A stretch of 64,000 nt of DNA from Paraburkholderia sp. FT54 (GCF_031585635.1 NZ_CP134196.1:620001-684000), one strand, 5' to 3'. Counted from the stretch's first letter, positions 19,884 to 29,059 are shown. The notes: a model not told the origin generated them from the letters alone. Translations and numbers: made by a program.

Positions 19884-22481
19884 ATGTCCAACGATTACTC
19901 CGAGCATGTCGTCGTTCCACAGGATTCTGCTTCGGCCCCGCAGCAGCCGTACGTCGAAACGCAGACCCCGCTCTCGCTGCGGATTGACCGCCTGATCGAG
20001 GCACATCGCCAGTTCGGCTATCAGGCTGCCAATCTCGATCCGCTTTCCCTCATTCCCGGCGTGGTGGCGCCGAGGCTTTCGCCGCAGTTCTACGGCCTCG
20101 ATCCCAGCCAGAAGCGTCCTGCCGATCAGGTCCGGTTTCCTTTCGCACCCACCGTCGGGCAGCTGGAGCACCAACTCAAACGTGTCTACTGCAGCGAGAT
20201 CGCGCTCGACCTCAGTGGCGTGCGCAGCGAGATCCGCCGACACTGGCTGTTCACCCGCATGGAATCGGAACTGATCTTCCCCGAGCCGACGATACAACAG
20301 CGCGAGGCGGTGCTGCGGCGCCTGCTTGCCGCCGAGGGCTGGGAGCACCTGGTCGCGTCCCGCGACGAGCACGCAAAGCGGTTCTCACTGGAAGGCTGCG
20401 AAAGCCTCATACCGCTTCTCGATACTTTGATCGACAGCGCCGGCATCGACGGCGTACGCCAGATCTTCCTCGGTATGCCGCACCGTGGACGGTTGAATGC
20501 GCTCGTCAACCTGATGGATTTCCCGGTGTGGAAGATGCTGGCCAGTCTCGACCACGAGTCCGACTTTTCCGCCGCGCAAAACGACCTGCCCTATCATCTC
20601 GGCGGCACCGCGCGCAAGCAAACGCCGCACGGCGAAGTCGAGGTGGTGCTGGCGCATAACCCATCGCATTTGCAGAGCGTGTTGCCGGTCGTCAGCGGCA
20701 TGGCCCGGGCATGGCAGGACGAGCACCCGGGTGCCGGCTGCGTGCCGATTGTCGTTCATGGCGACGCCGCGTTCGCGGGCCAGGGCATCGTCATGGAAAC
20801 CCTGAACCTCACGCGCACGAGTGGCTATACGCTGGGAGGCACCATCCATGTCATCGTCAACAACCAGATCGGTTTCACCACGCCCAACCGTATGGACATG
20901 CGCGAGAGCAGATACTGCACGGACATTGCCCGGATGATCGACGCGCCCGTCATTCGCGTCAATGCCGACCACCCTGAAGCCGTGATTCGCGCTGCCCGTA
21001 TCGCGTTCGATTACCGGATGAAGCATGACGCGGACGTCATCATCGACCTGATCGGCTACCGGCGGCTCGGTCATTCGGAACACGACATTGCAGATATCAC
21101 CCAACCGGCCGTGCAGGCGGCCATCTCTGCTCACCCAACGGTAACGCAGCTCTATCACACTGCGATCGGCGCCGAGCAACCGCTCGGTTACCTTCGCGAA
21201 GAGGCACTGCAAAACTTGCAGAGCCATCCGGTTGATACCGATGCGGTTATTCGCGTCGCGGCGGTGCCGAAAAAGGGCGCGCCGATCGCGTTCGAGCCGA
21301 TATCGTTCGAACGCATCCAGTCACTGACTGCAGCGATGACCCACGTGCCAGATGGATTTCAACTGCATGAATCCGTTCGCAAGCTCATCGGGAAGTGGGA
21401 AGCGGTGGCCGGTCATGAGGGCCGCGCTGCGGACTGGTGTTTTGCGGAGAACCTTGCATATGCCTCGTTAGTGTCCGAAGGCCATGGCATCCGTCTGTCT
21501 GGCATGGACGTCGGCCGGGGCACATTCATGCACAGGCATGTGGTGTGGCACAACCAGACTTCCGGGAAGGGTGCAGATCCCATTCACGTCCCGTTGAGGC
21601 ACATCGCCGCCGGGCAGGGCGCCATCGATGTGATCAATTCGCCGCTTACGGAAGAAGCGGTGCTCGGTTTCGAATACGGCTACAGCGTGCAGACGCAATT
21701 CCGGATGACGATCTGGGAAGCGCAGTATGGCGACTTCGTGAACGGAGCCCAGGTCATCATCGATCATTACATCGCGGCCGGTGAGTTCAAGTGGGGCTAT
21801 CAGTCCGCGCTCGCCGTCCTGCTGCCGCATGGCCATGAAGGCGTCGGTCCGGAACACTCGAACGGTTTCCTTGGCCGCTTTCTGCAGCTGTGCGCGGACG
21901 AAAACATGCGTGTCGTGGTCCCGTCGACGTCGGCGCAATGGTTCCATCTGCTGCGCCAGCAGGCCGTGTTGCCTCGACCCAAGCCGCTCGTCGTCATGTC
22001 GCCAAAATCGCAGCTGTATGGCAACACCGCGTCGCATTCGTCGATCGAGGAATTCACTGACGGTCTGTTCCAACCGGTGCTGCGCGACAACACAGTGACC
22101 GACCGGCACGTGATCACCCGCGTCGTGCTCTGCAGCGGCAAGCTGTTTTATGAGCTGCAGGCGGCGCGCGACGCTACCGGCGATAGCGCGACCGCATTGG
22201 TGCGCGTCGAACAGCTTTATCCGTTCCCGCGCGCGGAGCTAAGCGATCTGCTATCGGGATTCGAGAACCTGACCGAAATCGTCTGGTCGCAGGAAGAAGA
22301 CCGCAACCAGGGTGCATGGCGCTTCGTGCGTGAGGAACTCGAGCGGCTGTTGCGGTCGGGATGCCGGCTGCGCGAGGTGTGCCGCAACGCCACTGCATCG
22401 GGCGCGCATTCGTCGATTCGGGCACATCGTCATGAGCAACGCCGTCTGGTGGCGGCGACGCTCAACAGTATGGCTTCCTGA
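19884..22481 (+). CDS. 2-oxoglutarate dehydrogenase E1-like protein, orphan and N-terminally short
   Basis: The 865-residue product is a ThDP-dependent E1 of the SucA type: GMPHRGRLNALVN, the ThDP motif HGDAAFAGQGIVMETLNL, NNQIGFTTPN and the C-terminal LVRVEQLYPFP are all present. It begins near the segment that in E. coli SucA reads HQHANLDPL, so the N-terminal roughly 60 residues that bind the E2 core are missing. No sucB or lpd gene follows; tatB comes next in the opposite direction. It may therefore act outside the canonical complex, for instance as a 2-oxo acid decarboxylase or carboligase. The frame is open upstream to 19737 but that extension is not E1-like. Confidence 0.85.
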   Translation: MSNDYSEHVVVPQDSASAPQQPYVETQTPLSLRIDRLIEAHRQFGYQAANLDPLSLIPGVVAPRLSPQFYGLDPSQKRPADQVRFPFAPTVGQLEHQLKRVYCSEIALDLSGVRSEIRRHWLFTRMESELIFPEPTIQQREAVLRRLLAAEGWEHLVASRDEHAKRFSLEGCESLIPLLDTLIDSAGIDGVRQIFLGMPHRGRLNALVNLMDFPVWKMLASLDHESDFSAAQNDLPYHLGGTARKQTPHGEVEVVLAHNPSHLQSVLPVVSGMARAWQDEHPGAGCVPIVVHGDAAFAGQGIVMETLNLTRTSGYTLGGTIHVIVNNQIGFTTPNRMDMRESRYCTDIARMIDAPVIRVNADHPEAVIRAARIAFDYRMKHDADVIIDLIGYRRLGHSEHDIADITQPAVQAAISAHPTVTQLYHTAIGAEQPLGYLREEALQNLQSHPVDTDAVIRVAAVPKKGAPIAFEPISFERIQSLTAAMTHVPDGFQLHESVRKLIGKWEAVAGHEGRAADWCFAENLAYASLVSEGHGIRLSGMDVGRGTFMHRHVVWHNQTSGKGADPIHVPLRHIAAGQGAIDVINSPLTEEAVLGFEYGYSVQTQFRMTIWEAQYGDFVNGAQVIIDHYIAAGEFKWGYQSALAVLLPHGHEGVGPEHSNGFLGRFLQLCADENMRVVVPSTSAQWFHLLRQQAVLPRPKPLVVMSPKSQLYGNTASHSSIEEFTDGLFQPVLRDNTVTDRHVITRVVLCSGKLFYELQAARDATGDSATALVRVEQLYPFPRAELSDLLSGFENLTEIVWSQEEDRNQGAWRFVREELERLLRSGCRLREVCRNATASGAHSSIRAHRHEQRRLVAATLNSMAS

Positions 22482-22553
22482 CAGCAGCCTGGTCAGATAT
22501 ACGATCCGCAATCCGCAATCCGCAATCGCAGCAGATGCCGCCTGTCGAAGCGC

Positions 22554-23141
22554 TCACCCGCTGTTCCGTCCCAGCGCTTTGCTGGCGGCCATCGAGACAA
22601 CGCGAGTGCGCTTGACAGAGGCGCCTCGGCTGCCTGACACCGATCCGCGCCACCTCGCCCGCGGCTGTTGGCCCGCAAATGCTGGTGTCATGAGCGAAAC
22701 AGCATCCGCGCGAGGCGAGCGAACCGAGACATCGGACTGCCCCGACATCGGCAGCCGCGCGGGTCGAACCTTGAATAGATCCGCCTGCAAATCGCCTGGC
22801 CCTTCGTGGACGGAGGGCAGGTAGGCGGTTGGCAACGCTTCTTTCAAGCTTGCCGCCGCCGCATCGACGCCGGCTTGCAGTTCACCCGCATGCTGGCGCA
22901 CGGTACGGTCGACGGTGCCCTGCACATTGGTCACCGTCAGTTCGAAACCTTCCTTCAGCTTGCGCAGTTCGTCGATCCGAATCTGTTGGTCTACTTCCGC
23001 CCGCACGCTACTGAGGTAACGTTGCGCGCGCCCCAGTAACGTGCCGGCGGTACGCGCGACACGGGGCAGTCTTTCGGGACCGAGCACGACCAGTGCAACC
23101 GTGCCGATGACGGCCATTTTGGAAATGTCGATGTCAAACAT
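22554..23141 (-). CDS. tatB: Sec-independent translocase protein TatB
   Basis: 195 residues with the TatB layout: an N-terminal helix in MFDIDISKMAVIGTVALVVL, the GPERLP hinge and an amphipathic helix (ARTAGTLLGRAQRYL), then a long charged and unstructured tail. The start at 23141 gives the canonical N-terminus. It lies 46 bases downstream of tatA and there is no tatC, so it would have to work with the TatC encoded elsewhere. Housekeeping tatABC is normally found near the his operon in Burkholderia, so this is a second pair, placed beside a Tat-signal oxalate decarboxylase. Confidence 0.88.
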   Translation of the reverse strand: MFDIDISKMAVIGTVALVVLGPERLPRVARTAGTLLGRAQRYLSSVRAEVDQQIRIDELRKLKEGFELTVTNVQGTVDRTVRQHAGELQAGVDAAAASLKEALPTAYLPSVHEGPGDLQADLFKVRPARLPMSGQSDVSVRSPRADAVSLMTPAFAGQQPRARWRGSVSGSRGASVKRTRVVSMAASKALGRNSG

Positions 23142-23187
23142 GGCAACCGTCTCTCCAGTTTGTGGCGAAATCAATCACATGCACGGT

Positions 23188-23415
23188 TCATTGTTGTGAA
23201 ACAGCGGGAGGATTCTGCACGTCGATCTGCGCGGCCGACGGCGCTGCCTTCGCGGCGGCGTCCGCGGTAACCGGTTCGATTTCCTGCATGCCTTCCTTGA
23301 AACCCTTGATCGCTCCGCCGAGATCCGAGCCGAAAGTGCGGATCTTCTTCGTGCCGAAAACTAGCGCAACGATTACCAGGACGATCAGCCAGTGCGTCAT
23401 GCTGAGGCTACCCAT
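23188..23415 (-). CDS. tatA: Sec-independent translocase protein TatA
   Basis: A 75-residue TatA/E protein: [26 protein letters not shown], then [14 protein letters not shown] in the amphipathic helix. It polymerises to form the twin-arginine export conduit. The start at 23415 is set by the family N-terminus; the open frame runs further upstream without similarity. Divergently placed from the oxalate decarboxylase gene, with a 324-base gap. Confidence 0.92.
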   Translation of the reverse strand: MGSLSMTHWLIVLVIVALVFGTKKIRTFGSDLGGAIKGFKEGMQEIEPVTADAAAKAAPSAAQIDVQNPPAVSQQ

Positions 23416-23739
23416 GATCAAACTCCTTTCATATGTAATGAACTTAACAGCAACCTGTCCAAGGTCGTGCGCTGATCGTAGTGCCATTTGCGGGTAGCGT
23501 GTATCAAACCTTCTTATAGCTTCTTCAAAGAAATCTTGATTGTTCATTTGCGCCGCACGTTCCTAATATTTGCCGCACGGAGCGAATGGCGATGTCCGAT
23601 TCTGCAGTGAGCCCTCCAGATTGAGCGACGGTTCACTGCAGCAGAAGCCAGGCCGGTTCCTGCCCACACCTGCGTCGTACAGGAATTCGTCCTGAACACC
23701 GGGGAATTGTTCAATAGGATTACTTATGAGAGAGCAACC
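23416..23739. promoter_or_regulatory. Divergent tatA / oxalate decarboxylase control region
   Basis: This gap must hold both promoters. A perfect dyad TTCTT-CA-AAGAA lies at 23521-23532 within an AT-rich patch, and flanking ATCAA (23503-) and TTGAT (about 23536-) form a wider inverted pair. These are candidate contacts for the LysR-type regulator encoded at 26348-27487, but this is inference from position only. Confidence 0.35.
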
Positions 23740-24996
23740 ATGACTGACCTGAAACGTCGCAGTGTACTAGCTGGAGCGGCCGCCGGAGCTGTGGCACTCG
23801 GTGCAACGGCCGCTGCCAAGGCCGCCGAATTCGGCAACCCGGACAGCCCTCCGCAAGGAAGTATCAACTCGACGCCCGCTGCGATTTCCGAGCCCGGTCC
23901 GCAGAATCCGCAACTGCGCGACGTTTTGCCGTCGTTCAACAACCCGCCGGCGACGGACGTCGGCGGAATGCCGATTCCATGGGCGTCCTTCAATGAGGCG
24001 CACAAGCGCATTCAGGCGGGTGGCTGGGCACGCGAAGTGACGACGAAGGCGTTCCCGGTGTCGAAGGACATCGCGGGCGTGAACATGCGCCTCGGACCGG
24101 GCGGCGTGCGCGAACTGCACTGGCACCAGCAGGCCGAGTGGGCCATCATGGTCAGCGGCGAGGTTCGCATCACGACTATCGACACCAAGGGGCGCGCTGA
24201 AGTCGCCGACGTGCAAGCCGGCGACATCTGGTACTTTCCGCCGGGCCTGCCGCATTCGCTGCAAGGCTTGGGCAACAACGGCGGCGAATTCGTGCTGGCC
24301 TTCGACAACGGTGCATCGGGCGAATTCAACACGCTGATGGTGTCGGACTGGATGGCGCACACGCCACCGGAAATCCTGGCGCAGAACTTCGGCGTGCCGG
24401 CCGAGAAGTTCAAGGAAATCCCGCTCGAGCAGCTGTGGATCTACCAGGGCGCCAAGGCAGGCCCGCTAGCAGCCGACCAGGCCTACGCCGCGTCGCCGAA
24501 CGGCCGCCCGGACCATCCGTTCATCTTCCGGATGGGCTCCATGGCGCCGACGCTGGCTCAGCCGGGCGGTGAAGTGCGCATCGTCGACAGCAGCAACTTC
24601 CCGGTTTCGAAGACCGTGGCGGCCGCGATGGTGACGCTCCGTCCGGGTGGTTTGCGCGAGATGCACTGGCACCCGGATGCGGATGAATGGCAGTACTTCA
24701 TCCAGGGTACCGGTCGCATGACGGTGTTCAACACGGGCCCGGCCGCGCAGACCGTCGACTTCAATCCGGGCGACGTGGGCTATGTCGAGAAGAACCTGGG
24801 GCACTACATCAAGAATACCGGGAATACCGACCTTGTTTTCCTCGAAATCTTCAAGTCGGACCACTTCTCCGAAGTGACTCTGGCGCAGTGGCTGGCGAAC
24901 ACGCCGCGCCAACTGGTGCGTGAGCACCTGCGTGTCGATGACGCCACGCTCGACGTTATCCATAAGCTGAAGGAACGTCGCGACGTGCTCGCGTAA
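23740..24996 (+). CDS. Tat-exported bicupin oxalate decarboxylase
   Basis: 418 residues with a twin-arginine signal (DLKRRSVLAGAAAG, AAA-K-AAE cleavage region) and two cupin domains. Site 1: R124, H127, H129, E133, H172. Site 2: R306, H309, H311, E316, H355. These match the two Mn sites of Bacillus OxdC. The active-site lid, SENST in OxdC, here reads GEFNT and keeps the Glu (E195) required for decarboxylation. The enzyme splits oxalate into formate and CO2 and would work in the periplasm after folded export. RBS GAGAG precedes the ATG. A decayed paralogue lies at 10790-11278. Confidence 0.9.
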   Translation: MTDLKRRSVLAGAAAGAVALGATAAAKAAEFGNPDSPPQGSINSTPAAISEPGPQNPQLRDVLPSFNNPPATDVGGMPIPWASFNEAHKRIQAGGWAREVTTKAFPVSKDIAGVNMRLGPGGVRELHWHQQAEWAIMVSGEVRITTIDTKGRAEVADVQAGDIWYFPPGLPHSLQGLGNNGGEFVLAFDNGASGEFNTLMVSDWMAHTPPEILAQNFGVPAEKFKEIPLEQLWIYQGAKAGPLAADQAYAASPNGRPDHPFIFRMGSMAPTLAQPGGEVRIVDSSNFPVSKTVAAAMVTLRPGGLREMHWHPDADEWQYFIQGTGRMTVFNTGPAAQTVDFNPGDVGYVEKNLGHYIKNTGNTDLVFLEIFKSDHFSEVTLAQWLANTPRQLVREHLRVDDATLDVIHKLKERRDVLA

Positions 24997-25156
24997 GCGG
25001 GCAGTCCTGCAGCAACAGTGGCGCCGTGTGCACGCGGGTTCGACCTGAAGCGGTCGCACGGCGCCCAATCCGGATTCAATGCTGTCCCGCTGTGATTGCG
25101 GGTAGAGGCAGTCATCCCGTATCGACGCAACGCAGCACTTTGAAGAGGCGCCCACC

Positions 25157-26461
25157 ATGCTGATGGCAATAAAACGCACTGCTAGTTACGCCCTGTCCGG
25201 GGAATCAACGGCAGACGCCGTCACGGCGATGCGCGACGCCCTCGACAACAAACGCCGTGGCATCCGTGCGCTACTGCCGTTCGCGGGCCCCGGCGTGATC
25301 GCCTCGGTCGGCTACATGGACCCGGGCAACTTCGCGACCAACATCCAGGCCGGGTCGACCTACGGCTATGAGCTGCTTTGGGTGGTGCTGCTGTCGAGCC
25401 TCGTGGCGATGCTGTTTCAGGCGATGTCAGCCAAGCTCGGGATCGTGACCGGCCGTAGTCTCGCGGAACTCTGTCGCGACGAATTTCCGCGTCCGCTTGT
25501 GATCGGCATGTGGATCGGCTCGGAGATCGCCGCGATGGCGACCGATCTGGCAGAGTTCGTGGGTGCGGCGATGGGAATCTCGCTGCTCTTTCACCTGGCG
25601 ATCGGGTGGGGATTGCTGATTACCGGCGCTATCACTATCGGGATTCTGTCGCTCGATAAAAAGGGTTTCCGTCCGCTCGAAATCGTCATTGCCGCGCTCA
25701 TCACCGTCATCGGTCTGAGCTATCTATGCGAACTCGTGATCGCACCACCGGACTGGCACGCTGCCATCTTTCACACCTTCGTGCCGCATCTGCATGGCAA
25801 CGACGCGCTGATGCTCGCAGTGGGCATCATCGGCGCGACCATCATGCCGCACACGATTTATCTGCACTCGGGTCTGACGCAGAACCGTGCGCCGGCGCGC
25901 AACAATGACCAGCGTCGCAAGCTGGTGCGGTTTTCAAACCGTGAAGTGGTGATCGCACTGGGCTTTGCTGGCCTCGTGAACCTTGCGATGGTGGCGATGT
26001 CCGCTTCCGTGTTCAGCAAGAAGGCGCCGGGCATTTCCGACTTCACGGTGGCGTATCACACGCTCACGCCTGTTCTTGGTGCCGGAGCGGCAGCACTGTT
26101 CCTCGTTTCACTGCTGGCCTCTGGTATCTCCAGCGCAGTGGTGGGAACGATGGCCGGTCAAAACATCATGCAGGGCTTTGTCGGATTCAAGACGCCAGTG
26201 CTGGCACGACGCCTCATCACGATGGTGCCGGCGGTCATTGTCTGCATGACGTGCAATCCGATGAACGCAATGGTGGACAGCCAGATCGTGCTCAGCATCG
26301 TCCTGCCAGTCCCGCTCATTGCGCTCGTGGTGCTGTCGTCGCGTCGCTCAGTGATGGGTCGATTCGCTGCGTGCCGGAAGCTGATCGGCACGGCCGTCGT
26401 CGCCACCGGCGTGATTCTGGCCCTGAACGTAATGCTCATCTGGCAGTCGGTCGTCTCGTAA
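25157..26461 (+). CDS. mntH: Nramp-family divalent metal (manganese) importer
   Basis: 434 residues, eleven predicted helices. The metal-site motifs are intact: DPGN at 55-58 (GYMDPGNFATN) and MPH at 230-232 (TIMPHTIYLHS). The protein imports Mn2+ (and Fe2+) with protons. It follows the oxalate decarboxylase by 160 bases on the same strand; since that enzyme needs manganese in each cupin, cofactor supply is a plausible role. Its last 114 bases are overlapped by the convergent LysR gene. Confidence 0.92.
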   Translation: MLMAIKRTASYALSGESTADAVTAMRDALDNKRRGIRALLPFAGPGVIASVGYMDPGNFATNIQAGSTYGYELLWVVLLSSLVAMLFQAMSAKLGIVTGRSLAELCRDEFPRPLVIGMWIGSEIAAMATDLAEFVGAAMGISLLFHLAIGWGLLITGAITIGILSLDKKGFRPLEIVIAALITVIGLSYLCELVIAPPDWHAAIFHTFVPHLHGNDALMLAVGIIGATIMPHTIYLHSGLTQNRAPARNNDQRRKLVRFSNREVVIALGFAGLVNLAMVAMSASVFSKKAPGISDFTVAYHTLTPVLGAGAAALFLVSLLASGISSAVVGTMAGQNIMQGFVGFKTPVLARRLITMVPAVIVCMTCNPMNAMVDSQIVLSIVLPVPLIALVVLSSRRSVMGRFAACRKLIGTAVVATGVILALNVMLIWQSVVS

Positions 26462-27487
26462 CAGCGCGCGAGTGCGAAGCGCGACTTCGTGGCTGGCGCT
26501 ATTGACGGCAGTCATCCTTGTTTCTGGAGCAGCGTGGTCAGGCCGCTGAAGATCCATGCCCGTATGCACACTGTCGATTCCCGTGAAATCTTCAAGCCGT
26601 GTGCCGCCCTCGGTAAGAAGAAACTGCCGGAAGTCGCGAGCCGCCGGCGGCAGGGGACGGTCCGCGCGATGCGCTACACACCAGTGGCGTTTAAGCGGAA
26701 AGCCCTGCACGTCGAGCACCTTGAGCAAACCGGCGCGCACTTCGGACTGAACTGCTTGGGCGGACAGAAAGCTGATGCCCATGCCCGCCATGACCGACTG
26801 CTTGATCGCTTCTTCGCAGCCGATTTCCATGAAACGCGGTGTCGATTCGCGACTGCAGAATGTCTCGTTGGCGGCGTTGCGGGTGTCAGTCCCGCTCTCC
26901 CGCACGATCAGGCATTCGAGCGCGATGCGCGCATAGGGAATGTCGGCTTCGTAAGCAAGCGGGTGAGTCGGCGCCGCAACCAGTACGAAGGGATTAGGTG
27001 CAAACGGTTCGGCTACGATGGCAGGGCCGTCCGGCGCGTGCACCATCACGGCGAGGTCGATCTGGTCGCTTCGCAGCAAGGTGATGAGTTGATCGCGACT
27101 GCGCACCGTCATGTCGAGATCGACCCCTGTCTTGCCCTGCATGAACGAGTTGATCAGATGCGGAAAGAAGTAACTGCCCGAGGTAATCAACCCGACTCGC
27201 AGACGCTGGATGCCACCGGTCATGAGGTCCGCCAGTGATTGCTCGGCGGTCTTCAGATCCGCGAGAATCACGCGGCAATGACGCAGAATCAGCTTGCCTG
27301 CTTCGGTCAGCGAGATCCGCTTGCCGGTGTGACAGAACAGCGGCAAGCCGGCCTGATCCTCCATCTGCTTGATCTGCATCGATACGGCCGGCTGGGTCAG
27401 GTGAAGGTCCTCAGCCGCGCGGGAAAAACTCAAGTTGCGCGCCACGCTTTCGAAAGTCTTGAGTTGTCGAATCGTTATATTTCTCAT
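26348..27487 (-). CDS. LysR-type regulator (CbbR-like) with extended C-terminus
   Basis: Winged HTH at the N-terminus (ITIRQLKTFESVARNLSFSR, AAEDLHLTQPAVSMQIKQME) and a LysR substrate-binding domain, e.g. GSYFFPHLINSFM. The family body ends near residue 310 and a further 70 residues of unusual composition follow; from about residue 342 the codons are antisense to mntH. The extension may be a genuine read-through of a lost stop. Located at the end of the oxalate cluster, it is the best local candidate for its regulator, responding perhaps to oxalate or formate. Confidence 0.88.
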   Translation of the reverse strand: MRNITIRQLKTFESVARNLSFSRAAEDLHLTQPAVSMQIKQMEDQAGLPLFCHTGKRISLTEAGKLILRHCRVILADLKTAEQSLADLMTGGIQRLRVGLITSGSYFFPHLINSFMQGKTGVDLDMTVRSRDQLITLLRSDQIDLAVMVHAPDGPAIVAEPFAPNPFVLVAAPTHPLAYEADIPYARIALECLIVRESGTDTRNAANETFCSRESTPRFMEIGCEEAIKQSVMAGMGISFLSAQAVQSEVRAGLLKVLDVQGFPLKRHWCVAHRADRPLPPAARDFRQFLLTEGGTRLEDFTGIDSVHTGMDLQRPDHAAPETRMTAVNSASHEVALRTRALLRDDRLPDEHYVQGQNHAGGDDGRADQLPARSESTHH

Positions 27488-28240
27488 GTGAGACCGTGCG
27501 TCTCCTTTCAGAATCGTAAAAACGCCCGCGGGGAAATCTGGGCTCTACGGCAGTTTATCCGTAGAACGCGACACAATGTCGCAATAGTGAATTGGTGTTG
27601 GCGACACAATCTTTTTTGTATCTCTGTCTTTCAGAAGCGTACTGAACATTAGATCCGATTCGTTTTGGATGGAAGTACATTGGAGATCAGTGCCAATTCC
27701 GCGAAGGACACTTGGAACGTAGAACGATAGAGACAGACTAAGCATGAAGAGAGAGCTGTGGCAGTAGCCGCATGCGGGCTCAGCCTATGCCGATGACAGT
27801 AGCAGAACTGCACCGACTTTCGTACCGCCAGTCCCGACGGGACCACAAGGCACCGCCGGACCAGTCGTCCAATGTGATGACCGAAGGAAACTGTAATACC
27901 TTACGGCGCTTGACGGTTCGCGGATCACCCGCTATTACGCGGCCAGAGGAGCAAGTACTGGATTCCCGCATCAGAGCCGGTATCGGGACTGCAACCAATT
28001 GACGACCGATGCAGTCCCTAAAGACCTGATCGACGGGATGCATTGACCGTGTCGGCGAATATGGGTGCGCCGGCTTGAGCGATTTGCCGTATTAAACGAC
28101 TACGTTTGGAATGGAAATGTCGTTCGTCCGGACGCGGCGCAGACGCACTGTAGATCAACAGCGACGACAGGGAGGTGAGATGTCGCGCGCCTGGCCAGGC
28201 TGACGCGTGAAAGTTGAGGCGCTATTAGTTTCGGGTGCGA
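27488..28240. promoter_or_regulatory. Upstream region of the LysR gene with repeats
   Basis: About 750 bases without a convincing gene and with lower GC content at its start. It holds an inverted repeat TCTACGG-N8-CCGTAGA (27544-27565), a dyad GCGACA-CAA-TGTCGC (27568-27582) and a direct copy GCGACACAAT at 27601-27610, exactly 33 bases from the first. These could be autoregulatory sites for the LysR gene that starts at 27487. The remainder to 28240 shows nothing recognisable. Confidence 0.4.
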
Positions 28241-29059
28241 TTAGTCCGTGCGGGTGTGGGCGACCGCAGCCGGAATACGTGAATTCGACGGGTGGCCAAT
28301 GTCGCCTTCCTGGAGCCAATAGCCAAGACCCATGAAAATCCCACCGCCGGCGAGATTGCCCAGAGTGACGAAGAGTTCGTTGTGTACGGCACCGGCGAAT
28401 GTGATGTTGGCCGGGTGTCCGCTGATCAGCGCGAGCGCGAACACGAACATGTTCGCGACGCTGTGCTCGAAGCCGCTTGCGACGAACGCGAATACTGGCC
28501 AGAAGATCAACCCGAGCTTCGCCGCGTCGCTATTGGTCCGGGCTGCCATCCAGATCGCCAGGCACACGAGCCAGTTGCACAGGAGGCCCTTCGCGAACAG
28601 CTGGAGCGCTGAGGCGGCCATCTTCGCTTCAACGACCTTGAAGAACACCTCCGAACCGTCAGTCAGCAGCACGCCTCCGCCGGCCGCATGCAGAATCGCC
28701 GCGAGCACCACCGCGCCGATCAGATTGCCGATCCAGCATACCGTCCACACTAATACCATGCCGCCGAGCCCGGTTTCTCCGCGGAGTACCGCAAACGGCA
28801 TATACATCGCCGTGCCGGTGAACAGATCGGAACCGGCGAACACAACGATCGTCAGCGCACAGGCGAATACCGCGCCCATGATCAAGTGCACATACGCCGG
28901 ATCGACATGCGAGCCGACCGAAAACATAAGGATGTCGCCAAAGCCAATGTAGGCGCCGGCCATCGCCGCGCCGATCAGGAAGGCAAGCGGTGAGCGCACG
29001 ATAGCCGACGCTTTGTGGGCGCCGCTCTTCGCGAATTTATCGATGCTATCTGCGTACAT
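28241..29059 (-). CDS. FocA-family formate/nitrite channel
   Basis: 272 residues from the Met at 29059, six membrane helices of the FNT family. Typical signatures are AFLIGAAMAGAYIGFG near the N-terminus, FAGSDLFTGTAMYM (omega-loop region) and HSVANMFVFALAL, which carries the family's pore His in FEHSVANM. It conducts formate or related monovalent acids. Because oxalate decarboxylation yields formate, its presence 0.75 kb beyond the LysR gene fits uptake or release of that product. A nitrite channel (NirC) is the alternative, but no nitrite reductase is in view. Confidence 0.88.
   Translation of the reverse strand: MYADSIDKFAKSGAHKASAIVRSPLAFLIGAAMAGAYIGFGDILMFSVGSHVDPAYVHLIMGAVFACALTIVVFAGSDLFTGTAMYMPFAVLRGETGLGGMVLVWTVCWIGNLIGAVVLAAILHAAGGGVLLTDGSEVFFKVVEAKMAASALQLFAKGLLCNWLVCLAIWMAARTNSDAAKLGLIFWPVFAFVASGFEHSVANMFVFALALISGHPANITFAGAVHNELFVTLGNLAGGGIFMGLGYWLQEGDIGHPSNSRIPAAVAHTRTD

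Noticed and set aside
25080..25110. Possible yybP-ykoY-type Mn riboswitch before mntH
   Set aside because: Only a weak five-base stem (CCCGC/GCGGG) is visible in the 160-base leader and no conserved riboswitch core was recognised.
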